A stretch of 64,000 nucleotides of DNA from Chaetomium olivaceum (GCA_039881045.1 JAYWVB010000007.1:620001-684000), one strand, 5' to 3'; shown: positions 44,072 to 56,274, numbered from the stretch's first letter. Numbers and translations: made by a program. The notes: a model not told the origin generated them from the sequence alone.

Positions 44072-45043
44072 CTTGTCTGTTTGGGGGGTATCAAAGTTGT
44101 ATTGATGGCTGGGTATCACAGAATAAATTGGAATGGAATGCAAGCTCTCGCGGGATGGTAAGAGCGGGAAAGAACTTGGGATAATAAAGTTTGGATTAAG
44201 AGACAGGTCCGAGCTGAGGAGGTCAATGAGGGGCAGCAGCAGATTTAAGAGCTCAACTGCCCCTTCCCTCGGCGATCTGTCCCCACGAGGTGCCAAAGAA
44301 ATTCTAACCGCTTGGATTAATAAACCCGCCTGCCACTCCTTGGCTTCATCCGTCTTTCCCCTGTACCACAATGGCCGACCAGTCGCCGACTTGGCCATCC
44401 CCGAAGCCCAAAGAAGCTCCTGGTGACGTTCCTGGCGCCGCAACGCGGGGCAGTTCGAACCCCTCCATCAGCTTGCCGTGGGGTATCACTGCCCCTCAGC
44501 GCCCTGATTGGGACTGGCGTCTCATTGCGCGATCAATGACGTGTCTCATTGGCTGGACAGCATCATGTCATTTGCTGCAGGCTGGCGCAACCTTCTGGTT
44601 CTTGCAGCTGGCTATTTGGTGGGGGTTGCCGACTGGTTGACGAGCCTCAGAAGCTCATCCGACGACGCGCTTCTTCTTGTCAGCGGCGGGTGTGCAGTGG
44701 ATACGTGATTTTATTTCGACGTCAGTCTTGGGTGTTGCTCATTTTGTTACTTTCTCGCACGGTGAGTGAGAACCTTGACGGGTACACTTGCAGCCAGAGA
44801 GCAAAGCTACCGTTACCGGACTGCAATATTGCGCTTCGACAGCACATACATGTCGTTAAGGCAGCCACCCCGATCACGGAGCACCGAAGAGGTAAGGAGT
44901 ACCGCCATTGGACCGCTTTCCTATGTAGAGGTTGAGGGTCTCAATATATTTTCTAAATATACCCACCCGTCCAGTCTACAGGGTATGCTATGCGTCCTAG
45001 GTGTCTACCTCACCACCATATCTAACAGCTCTGGCAACCAACC
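44072..45043. other. Intergenic with one weak small open frame
   Basis: An 89-codon frame at 44371-44640 (+), starting MADQSPTWPSPKPKEA with a good ATG context, is proline-rich and then hydrophobic. No family is recognised and it stays unassigned. The region also holds the peroxiredoxin promoter. Confidence 0.3.
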
Positions 45044-47018
45044 TCAAAGCTTAACCTTCCCGCCCTGCAGGGCCTTCCAGTCGGCGGGCCCAAACCTCAC
45101 ATATGAATCCCCCCGCAGCCAAAAGACGTCGTCCGACCCCGTCTTGCTCGGATCGACTCCCTCACTCCGCAAGCCCGTCTTCTGCTGCTTGTTCGTTCCC
45201 GTCGACTGCACACCCTCGCCCTTCACAACCCGCACGAAGAGCGGCAGCGCATACTTGGGCAACCCCCCTCGCACATGCGCCGCCAGCGTCTTGAGCGTCT
45301 GCTCGCTAGGCTCAGCCGCACCGCCCGCAGGCGCGGGCCGGAACGCCACCGCCGCACACCCGGCACGGCCCTCGTGGTGGGGCAGCTCGACACCATACAC
45401 ATTCGCCTCGAGCACGGCCGGGTGCGTGCCCACGACCAGCGCGACCTCAGCGGTAGACACGTTCTCGCTCTTCCAGCGGAAGGTATCACCAATGCGGTCG
45501 TTAAAAAACACACGGCCCTCGGCATCCCAACGCACGACATCCCCAGTCCGGAACCACGCATCCCCGCGCGCAAACACGTCCCGCATGATCTTCTTGCCCG
45601 TCGCCTCCCGATCACCATAATACCCCTGAAACCGCGACTCGACATCCTTCGGCGGCAGTCTAAACAATAGCTCGCCCGGTTCGCCCGTGGGCGCGCGGCG
45701 GCAGAAGCCAGTTTTGGGGTCGCGGTAAGGCAGCTCGGTGTCGTGGTCGACGTCGGCGAGGGCGACGGAGCGGCCGAGAACGAGATTGTACAGCGAGCCG
45801 CTGCGGCCGATGGCGCCCATGCTGTAGTCGTTGCGGCTGAGGTTCCAGGTGGCGAAGCTGCCCTCGGTAGCGCCGTAGAACTCGGCGATGGTGTCGATGC
45901 CGAAGCGGTGCTTGAACTGGTTCCACACGTCCGGGCGCAAGCCGTTGCCGAAGGCGACGCGCACGTGGTGCTGCCGGTCCAGGTTGGCGCCTGTGGTCGG
46001 GTCGATGCGTGGTGGGGCGGAGAGCAGGTAGCGGCAGGTCTCGCCGACGTATTGGATGATGTTGGCGCGGTGCTTGCGCACGTCGTCCCAGAACCCGCTG
46101 GTCGAGAACTTGCGGCTCATGGCGAAGGTGCCGCCGACCGAGATGGTGTGCGCGAAGCCGAGAAGCATCGCCGTGCTGTGGTAGAGCGGCATCGCCTGTA
46201 GATGTGGGTTAGACGAGGGGCATGTTGAGAAAGGGGCGGCGAGAAAGTGGACTCACAGTGTAGAACACGTCGTTCTTGCCCGTCCCGATCCAGCGGGATG
46301 TGAAGCCGCCAACCACCGCGACCTTAGACCACGACACGATCGCCGCTTTGGGCAAACCGGTGGTCCCACTCGTGAAGATGAGGATACCCATGCTATCACC
46401 GGTGGCGTCTGCCCGCAACTCATCGGGAGGCCGGGTGGGCTCATGCGACAGCATATGGGTCTCGAGCTCTGGCGTGACAACCTCGAATTTGACTTGGTCC
46501 AGCTCCGACCGGACATCCTCGCCGACATTCCCGGCAACGACGGGATCGATGAGAACGAGGCGGGCCGTCGCCTTTTTGATGCAATGCGACAGGGGCTTGC
46601 CTGTCAGGTTGTAGTTGATGAGTGCAGGCACGGCGCCCAGTGCCCAGAGCGCAAAGACGAGGAAAAGGAGGGTGTCGGTGTTCTGGAAATCCAACGCCAC
46701 CATATCCCCCTTCTTGATTCCCCGCTGCTCCTTCAGCCAGGTCGCATAGCGCAGCACCGTGTCGTACCCCTGTGCATATGTGTAGGTCTTGTCTTCGAAG
46801 CGCAAAAAGACGCGGTTTGCAGAGGATTTGGAAGTGGCCAAGTCCTCGAGGCGGTAAAAGAAGTTGAGTCGCCCTCGATTTGTCCACCACGCCACTTTGG
46901 CGACAGTCGGGACCACGGAGCTCAGGAGCGCAACATCGTACGAGACCAAGGCCTTGCCATTGATGTAAGCTGCCACCGCAGCTAAGGCCGGGAGAGCAAC
47001 CGGAAGAGGTAGGGGCAC
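45044..47018 (-). CDS. Fat1/FATP-like very-long-chain acyl-CoA synthetase
   Basis: Two exons, 47018..46257 and 46195..45044, phase 0, 637 residues, unbroken. A hydrophobic N-terminus (MPLPLPVALPALAAVAAYIN) is followed by WWTNRGRLNFFYRLEDLA. The AMP-binding motif is GILIFTSGTTGLPKAAIVSW, and the FATP/VLACS signature region holds FGIDTIAEFYGATEGSFATW, WFRTGDVVRWDAEGRVFFND, DRIGDTFRWKSENVSTAEVA and VYGVELPHHEGRAGCAA. It activates long and very long fatty acids to CoA esters and can couple this to uptake, acting at the plasma membrane, ER or peroxisomes. The last residues, GGKVKL, resemble a PTS1-like end. Its fold is related to the SidI-type ligase at 6-8 kb but the subfamily differs. Confidence 0.92.
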
Positions 47019-48220
47019 TACCAGATATTATGTCAATCAGGGTTCACTCAACCGATGGGAAAGGAAACCATGGCTGGCATGGCCTCCGCACAACTCACAA
47101 GACATTGCCGAGGAGTTCAGCCAGGTATGGCGCTATTATTAACTAAATGAGAAATAAAATATGGTAACGGCTCGGCCCGGTCTTTGGGGCGCGGCTCATG
47201 GGGTATCAAAGAAATAGCGTCTCTAGGAAATGGAGACGTGGGGACAGGACGGTGAGGGTAGAGAGAATGAAGAGCGGAAGTCTTTGGGCTCGACCCGCTG
47301 GTTGACCGCGGCAGCTCCTAGCATTTTATCTGAACCCATCGGGGACGGACCCGCGAGACAACACCGACGAACAGGGATCAAGACTGGGGAACGCCAGTAT
47401 TGTTCCGGATTGGGGTAGTGATGGCGAGGGCAGCACCTCCAGGACTGGAATGAAGAACTCCGAAGCCCACGCGCTCTCCCACGGCTTCCTACCGTGTGCC
47501 TACCTACCAGCGACACCTGTCCGTTGTTTTAAAATGATGCAGGGTTGCGAGCACTTGCAGGCTGGCGAGCTGAGCGGGATGCTGCACGGGCTGCATAAGG
47601 CGGTGTTGTGCCTCGGCTCATTGTGAATGCAGATCCAGGGCTAGCAGAGGTCAGGCCAGACATGACGACAACTTTTGGATGAGCAGCGGTCTCAAATGTT
47701 GGGACTTGGCGGGCTGGCGGGGCACGTCGTCACAAATGGGATTGGCTTTTTGGGAGCAGATTGGGCCTTCGATCGATCTTTGGAGCGAAGACGGGGCCAG
47801 ACCTGTGTCTTCGTTGATTGCCATGAATTATATTTCCACGTTCGTCGTGTCGCTCGATACTGTAAATAATGACTCTGTCGTCAAAAGCTGGAAAGGGAAT
47901 CCGAGAACTCATGGTAGCGAATGCAGCTTCGCTTGTTGGCTTGTGCAAGGGGGGGTGAGTTACCTCGGGACTCGTTAACCAGCGAAATGATACGCGTCAT
48001 GTGAAGCCGACAGAAGCAAAAAGCCAAGAAGAAACCTCCTTTGGGGTGTTATCGGTTGGGCTGGTCGGAGTTTCAGGCCATTTGTTATCTCCACGTGCAA
48101 CGCTCATCTGGCTCTGGCACGACCCTGCAGGTCGTTTCTTGGCAGCACACAGGGGCACTGACTGAAGCGTGTTCGGCGCGACCCGACTGTCGATGGATGG
48201 GCAACCCGCTTCACATCGCC
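47019..48220. other. Divergent intergenic region; nothing recognised
   Basis: Contains the promoters of the Fat1-like gene (-) and the PIG-S gene (+). Short frames only. Confidence 0.5.
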
Positions 48221-49959
48221 ATGTCGATTCAACAGCCGCCCGACCATGGTGCGGGGCACTTCAAAAGCCCGGTCGTGAGTTTGGATCCGGTGACTTCCAC
48301 CACCAAAGATGGAGCGCAATCCAAAAAGCAGCCACCGCCCGAGAAACCGTCCGACATCCGGCGACGTAGCTACATCATCCTCTCATTTTGGCTGATCGTG
48401 GTGTTTCTCGGCCTGCCAATATGGTGGAAGACGACCACTATTTACCGTGCCGATCTCCCTCTGCAGGAGATGCTAGATTGGTCTGACGGCAAGGTATTGT
48501 TTTCGCCCTGGTGATGGGAATGGTCGCGTAGAGTGGCTCTATGCTGACTTTGCTCTTGTTTCAGGCATGTCGACCAGTATTCCCCCTCCGTATCTCGATC
48601 CAAGCCAATGCGCTCCAAGAACAAGAGGCCCAGAACCTCCTGCGTCTCACACAACACGCCCTCGACGACCTCAATGACTTCTCCGGCCACCACTTGCGGT
48701 TGCAGCTAGCCCCGCCGTCTGCAGCCGAGCGACACGACCGCGAGAGCGTCTTGACCATCCGGCTAGTTCCAGGCGACGCGACCACAGCCAAGTTCGATCC
48801 GCACGAGCCGATCCTTGACATCACATACCCGTTGAATGCGATTCCGTCGCCGACTTCCTCGTCCTCGCCCCTCGCCACCTATGTGGCCGGCCAGCTGCGG
48901 TCGACGTTTGCCGAGGAGCAGGCGACGATCTCGTACCTGTTGTCGACCAATTCGATCCCTTCGGACCATCGCCCACAAGGGCTCTCCTCAGACATCTCCG
49001 ACTCGCTTTCCAAGCGCACTACTCGATCGTTGAAATATGCGCCAACATACCACTTGACTTTCTCCCTTTTCACGAGCGGGCCGCTACCAAGCAGCTGGGA
49101 TATTGACGGGGCGATCGGCGAGTATATGAAGCCCGTGCTCGATGTGCTCTCGCCGATCCACAACTTTACCATCGACACACAGGTGCAGCTCTATGCAACA
49201 CCGGGCGTCCAGAACCAGGTGCTCAACAAGGAGGATCTCTCCTCGTTTATCAACGCCGCCGAGTGGCCCCTGTCACCGTCCATTGGGGGCGCACCGACGG
49301 TTAACTTTATCGTCTTTGTCGGGGACCAGACAATCGCGGCACCGGCGCAAAGCGAAGGGGAAGATGGCGAGCCCGGGCCCTCCTCCCACTCCTGGATGAT
49401 GCCGCAATGGGGCACCGTCTACCTGCTTCCTCTCCCCAACGACACGAGCCACCTCTCAGCCGAGGCGCTCAAGCAACCCCTCCTCACGTTCACCTCCCAC
49501 CTACTCTCGCTCACGGGCACGCCGCAATCCGGCTCGCTGCCCCTACGCCTCTCAACCCTATCCCGCATCCGCTCCGCCGACCTCCTCCTGCGCGCCTCCT
49601 CCACGCTCGGCTCCCTCGCCCGCCTCGCCCTCGCGCTTCCCTCCATCTCCATCCCGAGCCGCGTCGCCGACGGCGTCTCCAAGACGATGCACCACCTGCG
49701 TCTGGCGTGCGAGACGCTAGGCGGACCGGAGGGCCTGGCGCACGCGCGTATTGCTGAGGCTGAGGCGGAGAGAGCCTTTTTTGAGAAGAGCATGGTCGGG
49801 CAGTTGTATTTTCCGGATGAGCATAAGATTGCGGTGTATTTGCCGCTTTTGGGGCCCGTCGCCGTGCCGTTGGTTATGGGGTTGTTGAATGAGTTGAAGA
49901 CCTGGTTGAAGCGGAGGAAGGAGAAGAAGAAGGTGGGCGAAGGGAAGAAGAAGGAGTAG
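48221..49959 (+). CDS. GPI transamidase subunit PIG-S (Gpi17 homologue)
   Basis: Two exons, 48221..48493 and 48565..49959, phase 0, 555 residues, unbroken. A cytosolic N-terminus is followed by a first membrane helix (SYIILSFWLIVVFLGLPIWW) and the PIG-S hallmark KTTTIYRADLPLQEM. The lumenal part contains YHLTFSLFTSG, VNFIVFVGDQTI and HSWMMPQWGTVYLLPLPND; a second helix (IAVYLPLLGPVAVPLVMGLL) precedes a lysine-rich cytosolic tail (KRRKEKKKVGEGKKKE). PIG-S belongs to the ER transamidase complex (GPI8, GAA1, PIG-S, PIG-T, PIG-U) that attaches GPI anchors to secreted proteins. Two terminal helices around a lumenal domain are as expected. Confidence 0.93.
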
Positions 49960-50148
49960 GAGGTTGTAGTGGTATGGAGTTGGTTTGGCATGGCTTTATT
50001 TTGTGATTGAGCAGTAAATAGGTACATGGTAATTGCGTTAGACTGCTGAATGTTGGTATTGCTTGCAATTGGGGTTGCACTTGTCAGGTCGGTTGCGTTT
50101 CGTGACTCATATTCCCATTGACGGATTATCAACTTCATCAAATCAGCT

Positions 50149-50241
50149 GCGGGTTTAGCTCAGTTGGGAGAGCGTCAGACTGAAGTAAAACTTCGGGAAC
50201 TACAAATCTGAAGGTCATGTGTTCGATCCACATAAACCGCA
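50149..50241 (+). tRNA. tRNA-Phe (GAA) with a 20-nt intron
   Basis: The acceptor strand GCGGGTT (50149-50155) pairs with AAACCGC, with one G-A mismatch known from fungal tRNA-Phe; the discriminator is A at 50241. The D-arm is AGCTCAGTTGGGAGAGC. The anticodon stem TCAGA pairs with TCTGA and the loop is CTGAAG-A with GAA at 50182-50184. The intron is 50186-50205, directly after base 37. The T-arm is ATGTG TTCGATC CACAT. Confidence 0.94.
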
Positions 50242-50249
50242 CACCTTTC

Positions 50250-50254
50250 TTTTT
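50250..50254 (+). terminator. Pol III T5 terminator of tRNA-Phe
   Basis: A run of five T starts 9 bases after the tRNA 3' end. Confidence 0.75.
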
Positions 50255-50522
50255 CGATTCGAATCTTTTGCTCATGATTTTTTCTTATTCTTGTATGGAC
50301 ATGATATTGAATGAGAGATGGACAAACACGGAGTGGTCGGTGCTCTTGTCTTTTGAATTCTTTTAACAAAACATAAATACTCCCAAGTCTAGCTGCCCTT
50401 GCGATTCTATTATCTTGGCTCCCACACAACCCGATCCACACATGTATGTATCCAAGATATTAGCCACCTATTAGTAACCGATCCAATCTCTAATCCCTTT
50501 CCAAGTGCGCCCATTCCACCCT

Positions 50523-52337
50523 CTACCACTGTTTCCGTCTTCGTATCCTCGCGGGTAGTTTCCGATCCGGACCCATGGCACCTGTCGGGAACACTCTCAT
50601 ATCGGGCTTCGCTTGTCGCGCCGAGACAGGATCAAGCAGCTCAATTTCAAACTCTTTCATCATGCCGGCCACCGAAACCAGCAGCTCTTGCTTGGCCAGG
50701 TGCCGTCCGGGACAAATCCTGCTGCCTCCGCCGTACGGGTAAAAGTAGCCCTGCAAGGCCGCGCTGTGGTTGATGGGCTTCGCCGCCTTGTCGTCTTGGG
50801 CTGTCTTCTCCACCGCTTTGGGGGGTAAAGACTTGATTATTTCGTCCGACTTGCGCACCGGGCCGCTGGCAGGGTCGTCCGGGTACTCAAGGAACCGCTC
50901 GGCCCAGTATGTGTCGACGGGGTGCTCGGGTTTCCCGTCCCGGCCGATGCGCCCTTGGTTCCAGAAGTTCGTGTCATGCGCGCCAAACCAGACAATCGAC
51001 AACATCAGCGAGTCCTTCGGCAGTTCCGTCCACCCGCGCAGCTTGAAGTCGTCCGCCACGGGGTTGCGGGCCGAGGTCGTGGCGGCGCAGAAGCGCAGCG
51101 ACTCGAGGTAGACGCCGTTAAGGAGGGGCTTGCTGCACAGCGCCGACACGTCGAAGGCATCCTTGGCCTCGTCGAAGCACTCGGCCAGCTCGGCCGTCAC
51201 TCGCTGTGTCAGGTTCTCGGACAGCAGTACGTTCAGCAGCACCCATCCCGTAACGGGGATCACGTTGGCGTTGGACGCCCACAGAAACCCCAAGTCCATG
51301 CTCACGCTGCCCTCCAGCGAGAAACCGGCGTTATCGAACATCTCGGCACGCATGCGCATCAGGCGGGAGCCCCAAATCGGTTCGTACTCGACTCCCGCCA
51401 GGGCCGGGTCGCGGTAGTCGAGTTTAGCGCGGGCCTGCTCGTACCACTTCTGCAGCGACGCCAGCGCCCTGTCACGAGCGGCATACGCCTTCGGGGCCAT
51501 CCAGCGTGGCGTCCGGCGCAGGTAGGTGATCAAAGCTTGTCAAACTCCCAGAACTCGCGCGAAAAGTCCGGGCAACACACCTCGAAGAAGATACGCTCCC
51601 CGAGCAAACCCTCGCATGCAGCATGGAACATCTCTCCGCGCAGGAACCCATACAGATCTGGCAACTCAACCCACTCCTTCCCGATCTCAACAGCCGGTTT
51701 CCGCAATCGCGCAGCATAATTCGTCGTAAACCTGCCCACCATCCCATCCAGGGCGCGCCACTCAGCATGGCCGCCAGGTCGCGGTGCTGGTTATAGAACA
51801 CGCGGTGGGCCGGGTCCATGTGCTCCCAGCCCTCGAGCGGTTTCGCCATGTCGCCGGAGCCGTCGCGCTCAAACACGGCCACGTCGCGCGGGTGCATGCC
51901 GAACTGGTCGCGCATCGCGACTACGATGATGGGCTTCATGGAGAGCTCCCGCGCCGCGCGGAACATGGCCTGCACGGCCTCGCCATGCGGCACGTAGTAC
52001 ATGTTTTCGAGGCCGACTTTGAGGCGGAAGGGGACGCTGCCGAAGCGTTTGCTGGGGTGGTGTTAGGGGTGCATTCAAATAAAACTGAGGGGTACTAAGT
52101 TACTTACAGCGTCTTGGAGAGGAAGCCCTCCGTGTCGTAGGCGAACTGGAACGTGTTGGCCACTACTGGTACGGTGTAGGGGACCGAGGGGGGATCGCCG
52201 CTGCCGCGGACATGCCTGCTCCAGTGCGCGCTGAGCGAGGTGAAGGCGTACGTGATAATGAGCGGCAGTAGCAGCGCCGCGGCCGTGAAGGCGGCGCGTC
52301 CCCCGAGGAGCGTCTCTAATGCAGTGAGTGACTCCAT
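50523..52337 (-). CDS. Cytochrome P450 monooxygenase, two frame breaks
   Basis: Exons 52337..52108 and 52051..50523. The N-terminal anchor is AAFTAAALLLPLIITYAF. The segment KRFGSVPFRLKVGLENMYYV is typical of fungal CYP7/CYP8-like enzymes. The K-helix ExxR is in GVYLESLRFCAATTS, and the heme loop FYPYGGGSRICPGRHLAKQE carries the axial Cys (FxxGxxxCxG). The frame is one base short at two places: the G run 51751-51753 (minus strand MLSGAP then LDGMVGRFTTNYAARL) and the A run 51532-51534 (FWEFDKL then ITYLRRTPRWMAPKAY). With both restored the protein is 586 residues, within normal length. It would hydroxylate a lipophilic substrate with an NADPH-P450 reductase; the substrate is unknown. Confidence 0.88.
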
Positions 52338-52799
52338 CGCATGTCGGAGTTTAGCGTTTAAGTGTGGGAGTTGAGATAAAAAACCAAGGGTGGAGTGAAG
52401 TTTTATGCGCTTTTCAGCTGAGTGCGCCGCGCGCTCTCGTTGGCGCGTCGTTCCCAGCAACGATCGCCATCCGGTTAGCGCGTCAGCACCAACGGGCCGA
52501 AGTTGATGTAACACGAAATATTCAGGGTATATGGTATATGTCGATGTCGATAAACGAAACAAAAAGAAAAAGAAGACGAAAACGAAAAGGATCAAACCAT
52601 CCCGGCAATCATTCCCCTCCCTCGCAACCTCAATCTGTAACCCGTTCTCCCTTTTCACACATTAACCATTATCCCCCTCCTTAGTTACCTCCTATTCCCA
52701 GGTAAAACGCAGAAAACGACCCACGACAACCATCCTTAGCTCACATCTCCCATCCCACCCTTCGATCCAGATCCATACCCATATCCAAATCCATCCACA
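52338..52799. other. Intergenic; nothing recognised
   Basis: Promoter of the P450 gene, then a C/A-rich stretch (52680-52800) at the 3' end of the PLAC8-like gene. Confidence 0.45.
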
Positions 52800-53699
52800 T
52801 CATTCACTCCCCCACCCAAACCCATCCCTTCCCGACCCTCCAAACCCGCCCGTATTCGCATTCGCATCCGCACCACCACCACCCCCATTCCCAACAACCA
52901 TCCCCCCCTGCGGCTTATAACCCCCCATCACCACCCCTCCTCCACTTCCCCCCTTCACACCGAGATCTCCCCTCTCCAGCCGCGCCCGCACTTCTTCGTC
53001 GTGCTGCATCACGGCGCAGGCCCAGCAGCACACGAGACGAGGCAGTCGTTGTTGGAGGTGCCGGGGATGGAGTAGCGGGTGCGGATTTCGGACCGTTGGG
53101 TTTTGAGTTTGCTGTGTTTTTTGGGGGCATTGTTAGGGATGGATTTTTAACTGGGTGTGGGTGTGGGTGTGGGATGAGATTTAGGAGGGGTTCAGGCTGT
53201 GGGTGTTTGTTGCGGTTGCCGGATCATCATGGATGCCAGGGTAGGGAATTTTGGTGAAGTTGGAAACTAAGGAATTGGAGATATGGGGGGTGCAGGGGAG
53301 AGTGTAGAGATAGGTGTAGAATCTAGGGAATGGGAAAAGTGAAGGCGAGGGGGTTGGCTTGTGCAGGGTGGGCGTATGGAGGTGATGGAGAAGGCAATTG
53401 TTGGGGGGGGGCTTACGCAGCATATGTCCCGATACAAAAGTCACGCCCAAACTCGACGCAGTCTCGGCTGTTCTTCTCGACGGGCACGGACGGGTCGCGC
53501 AGAAGCTGCTCCGTTTCGGCGTAGGCTGAGGCGTGGTTGACTGGTTAGTTCAGAGTTGCTTAGGTAGCCAGGAGGTATTGCACTCAAACGTACAGGTGCA
53601 GGGCCACCAGCAGGCTTTCCAAAAGGATCCGCATGGCGAACACCGCAGCAAGGGGCTTTTCCATGCGCTGGTGAAGGCCTGTTCCTGTTTGTGTTCCAT
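52800..53699 (-). CDS. PLAC8-family cysteine-rich protein, one frame break
   Basis: Exons 53699..53594, 53525..53417, 53111..52800. The N-terminus (MEHKQEQAFTSAWKSPLLRC) leads into SPCGSFWKACWWPCT, the first Cys cluster of PLAC8 proteins. The middle exon encodes AYAETEQLLRDPSVP and RDCVEFGRDFCIGTYAA; the last holds KTQRSEIRTRYSIPG, TSNNDCLV and CWACAVMQHDEEVRARLERG, the second cluster. The frame is one base short at about 53029-53033, between NDCLVSC and CWACAV. The C-terminus is a low-complexity glycine-rich tail (GGGVVMGG, NGGGGGADANANTGG). Restored length is 175 residues. Relatives act in metal tolerance or cell-size control; no role can be assigned here. Confidence 0.75.
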
Positions 53700-54613
53700 A
53701 GTTGTGATAATATGACTGGGTCTGGAGTTGCGGTGGTGGTGACGGTTCTTCCTTGGATGAAAAGAGACTAACTAAACGGCGGTGGGAGTATCAGTCCATT
53801 TAAAGCTTCAAATTCTTGACAGGGCTGAGTAAGATTCGCAAGATATCTAGGAAATCCTTTGGAAAAGCCGGAAATGAACCATAATGGCCAAAGTTAAATA
53901 CATGTACAATGACGCCCGAACAACAGGTCAGATCCATGCGCCTTACCCAATCCAGGCAAAACTTTACAGTTTTGAACCTCGATTTTCAGCCAATGCTGTG
54001 GCTTCCGTCTCCCTGCTGACATGGATCGGCAAGTTGCCAAGCATGCAATCAGAACAGACTTGGGAAACACAAGAGAGACACAGCCCTGCGCCAGCCCTGC
54101 ATGCGCTGTCAGCCCGCAATCCTTCCGGAATTGGACAAACACCCGGCAGAAGCTTGCCTGCCGGGAACGACAATGCTGATTTGTCGCTAAACGTGGCGGA
54201 TGGTGAGCGAGGTTAACAGTAACAGAGCAATGATGTGCGAAAGCTTAGCCCCGGCCAAGCTAGACGCTGCTAGACCACTAGCAAAACCAGGAGCCATCAA
54301 CTCCCACTTGTTATTTCGAAAGTAGAGTGTTTAATTAGAGACAAAGAATGTCTTTTACTTACAAAAGACAGATCACAAGTCTCAACGGATAGGGTTTCCT
54401 GTAGTACAAGTAGCTTCAAGTTATGACCTGACTTCGAGCCTCGTGCAGAAGGCTATAGGGGTTATATAACAATCCAGTTCCCTTAACCGCGACTAACTTT
54501 TGAAGGAGTGCAATATAATTGTAGTAGCCTGCTTTTCTTCTCTCATTGTAATACCATGAAGCGCTGCCTTAGTGCCTAGTGGCGTCCCAACACCGATACT
54601 ACCACGCCATAGA
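53700..54613. other. Intergenic; nothing recognised
   Basis: Presumed promoter of the PLAC8-like gene, followed by AT-richer DNA without a motif-bearing frame. Confidence 0.5.
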
Positions 54614-54960
54614 CTACCTGCAAAAGTCATCCTTTCCCGAGCCGCCATCCACACAGTTACCGCAGTAGACATTCCAGCGAATCCATCCGTCGCTAGAACA
54701 ATGAAACAGCGAATGTCTCTCATACGGGTCCTGGACGGGCAGCCCGACTCTCTTGAGTTCGTTGTCGATCTCGCGAAGATAGTCTCCTGAGTCCTTACAG
54801 TCAGCATTGCAATGACAAGCCGAAGGAAGAGGGCTCGGAACATGCCTCTCTTCAGCAGGTTATAACCACAGTAGTCGAGCCCCTCCTTGCAGGCCTTGGC
54901 CTCGACGAGGGAGAAAACAATGCCGGCCAATGCCAGAAGAATCGTGGTGGGCTTCGTCAT
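54614..54960 (-). CDS. Small secreted cysteine-rich protein
   Basis: Two exons, 54960..54846 and 54786..54614, joined by a GC-AG intron (GAGAG|GCATGT ... CTCAG), give 95 residues. The start MTKPTTILLALAGIVFSLVE is a signal peptide with cleavage probably after VEA. The mature part has six cysteines: KACKEGLDYCGYNLLKRG, HSLFHCSSDGW, NVYCGNCVDGGSGKDDFC. The pattern C-x5-YCG-LL...G-Y...SLF-C...C..CVDGG...D-C is that of a widespread family of small secreted fungal proteins; some members are candidate effectors, but no function is shown. Ignoring the intron gives a longer frame with no family resemblance. An upstream in-frame ATG at 55074 would bury the signal peptide and is less likely. Confidence 0.8.
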
Positions 54961-56274
54961 GATGACGGTAATTAGTAAAGTTGCGGTTGAGACGGGTAAA
55001 TATAATAGAGTTGTTGGAGGCTGTGTGCGACCACAGCGTTGTTGAAATGGTTGTCCTGCTTCCATAAACCTCAAGAACCACAGGAGAGATGCCCGATTTA
55101 TAGCTCAATGTTCGCTAAAGCCCACTTGGGGTCTGAGTACCTCGTACCTAAGGTAGGTAGGTATCTGAGTCTCGTCTGCATCCAGATCTGAGTATGACAT
55201 ACCTTGAGCAATCAGGTTCGTGTTCCACGGTAAGCGCTAATCCATTTTCATTACCAAAGGTAGGTAACTTGATAGGATCCACGTCACAATGTCGCGAATA
55301 CATAGAACATCAGTGAGGGACAATTTGACAAGTACGCACCACAGTACACGGTACCCTAGGACAGGTTGGCGGATATGACCGGGACAGACGCTCGGGGCCC
55401 CGCATTCTGAGCAGCCTGATCCGTCCTAGTAGTCCGTAGGAGGCCAATCAAACCTTCCGCGGTTGCATGGCGGGGATGTTTTGAGACCAGCTGCGGTTCT
55501 TGCTGGGTGCCCTGCCTGTGAGATTCCACGCCGTCATTCGTGGCCTGTTCGCGCCTCTGCCGGGCGTGATGGCGTTGCCAATGGTCCTGCTGCACAATGG
55601 CTTGGTTGACCGCAATATCATTGTGGAGAAGGCGTTGTGCCGCTTGGTGGGTGTTATTGGCTGGGCTAAGGCGGAGGTTGGTCCGTTTGGTACGAATCTG
55701 CATTCGGTGCTGCATCTATTAACCAAAGTGTACCTTAGAAACGGATGGGTTAGGTAGGAGGACTATGATGAGTTAAAGGGCTCGTTCTAGGAGACGTTTA
55801 GTGATGAGGTTAACGGGCTGAGTGATGAGATCGTCAAGCTTATCGAGACGGCGAGGATGCTGGGGTTGCTGCCGATCAAGGATGATAAGGATGGGAGGTA
55901 TAAGAAAATGATTCTTGATGGGCTGCTGGTAAACCCAGTTACCCAGTTTGAGGAGTTGAATGAATTGAGCAGGTAGGGCTAGGGTGGGCGAGCTGTGATA
56001 TTCTTCAATCCGGGAAGAGGCTTGTCTTAGTAACATCGTCAATGCGTTCAACCCACAGACTCGGCGGTTCTTACGCTCGCAGGTGTCTCTTGCTGCACAC
56101 ATGAAACATCACGCTCTATCCCGTATCGTGTCAGTCACTAGTACTATCTATGAAGTAGGCGTCGGCGGGATGGCCGGGTGGGAACCTAAGAAATCTTCAT
56201 TACCTTACATTGTATCTAAATCTACAGTGTTTTCTGTCCTGAATACCTGGGTGGCAACCTGCCCCGCGTGATTA
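54961..56274. other. Intergenic with TACCTAAGGTAGGTA-like repeats and a coding relic
   Basis: Near 55140-55160 and 55258-55270 are short AGGTAGGTA/TACCTAAGG motifs. A separate coding-like relic at 55761-55976 is listed on its own. Otherwise nothing is recognised. Confidence 0.4.
55761..55976 (+). pseudogene. Unassigned coding relic with one in-frame stop
   Basis: The plus strand reads DYDELKGSF, TAG stop (55788-55790), ETFSDEVNGLSDEIVKLIET, ARMLGLLPIKDDKDGRYKKM, ILDGLLVNPVTQFEELNELS and a TAG at 55974-55976. The composition is that of a real protein, helical and charged. The internal TAG could come from CAG by a C-to-T change. I do not know the family and see no flanking exons. Confidence 0.35.
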
